From assembly GCF_037975445.1 (NCBI RefSeq), contig NZ_CP150254.1, positions 2,974,001-3,038,000 of the forward strand: a stretch of DNA of 64,000 nucleotides, read 5' to 3'. Source of the stretch: Peribacillus sp. FSL P2-0133. Lineage in GTDB: Bacteria > Bacillota > Bacilli > Bacillales > DSM-1321. The position numbers were made by a program, and so were the translations under genes. The notes under the pieces are model-generated. The model did not search any database. It was not told the DNA's origin and saw nothing but the letters and a program-made list of their open reading frames with translations. The number at the start of each line of letters is the position of its first letter. Within the stretch, counting starts at the first letter, position 1. Shown piece after piece: positions 63,816 through 64,000 of the stretch.

Positions 63816-64000
63816 GGATACCCCTCCTTCTTATTTTTAGTATGAGATCAGAAAGAAGAAATATACACCGAATTAAAACCGTTAGTAACATGAATCTGTC
63901 ATGTAATTCGGGTAAAAAACAAAGTGAATAATAAGTTCCGGTTCGGTTATTTTATAAGTTACATACCTACAATGTTGCCGTTTCCACATAAGGTGTTTGA

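Noticed and set aside
1-64000. CRISPR arrays, rRNA and tRNA genes
   Set aside because: No regularly spaced repeat-spacer pattern, no cas genes and no cloverleaf or rRNA sequence was seen. The interspersed repeats are kilobases apart and not an array.

Overview
The window looks like chromosomal DNA of a spore-forming member of the Bacillaceae, of the Peribacillus/Cytobacillus/Bacillus type. The evidence is low G+C content, strong AAGGAGG-type ribosome binding sites, frequent TTG starts, spore genes (a Ger(x)C germinant-receptor subunit, a GerAB-type permease, small SASP-like proteins) and a BlaP/BlaR1/BlaI penicillinase locus of Bacillus type. No rRNA, tRNA or CRISPR array was seen.

Layout. 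0-6.6 kb: a 5'-truncated NucA/NucB nuclease-domain gene, a BrnQ branched-chain amino acid carrier, and a divergent blaP / blaR1-blaI locus with three BlaI-type operators. 6.6-34 kb: a patchwork of mostly minus-strand accessory genes (GMC oxidoreductase, GltT-type glutamate carrier, alpha/beta hydrolase, P450 + DHA2 efflux pump + TetR, MFS pump, APH-type kinase, PheC-like binding protein, methyltransferase and several tiny membrane proteins). This part is full of gene remnants and of an interspersed ~85-bp repeat made of three hairpins. The repeat usually lies just after the stop codon of a minus-strand gene, and its middle hairpin reads as a rho-independent terminator on that strand.

34-50.5 kb: secreted-protein region. 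Two very large subtilisin-like proteases with dockerin-like calcium-binding tails are present; one is preceded by a complete histidine kinase/response regulator pair, the other by only a truncated copy of the regulator's DNA-binding end, which suggests tandem duplication and decay. Next is a large secreted multidomain metallophosphoesterase. 50.5-59 kb: IS remnants, an ArsR/MFS pair, a secreted glycerophosphodiesterase between two 61-bp direct repeats, a COG4315-like pseudogene and a LysR-cidA-cidB operon. 59-64 kb: a third IS110 copy, DinB and SDR remnants, a GerAB permease and two tiny spore-type proteins.

Most interesting observation: two different IS110-superfamily elements (one type in three copies, one in a single copy) lie inside copies of the same terminator-like repeat, at different positions in it. 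For the single-copy element the empty site can be rebuilt exactly around a CT dinucleotide. The long noncoding end of each element type contains 8-10 nt matching its own target, and the first type also has a match to its own terminus. This is what the bridge-RNA model of IS110 recombinases predicts. All three copies of the first IS carry broken transposases, and two share the same in-frame TAA.
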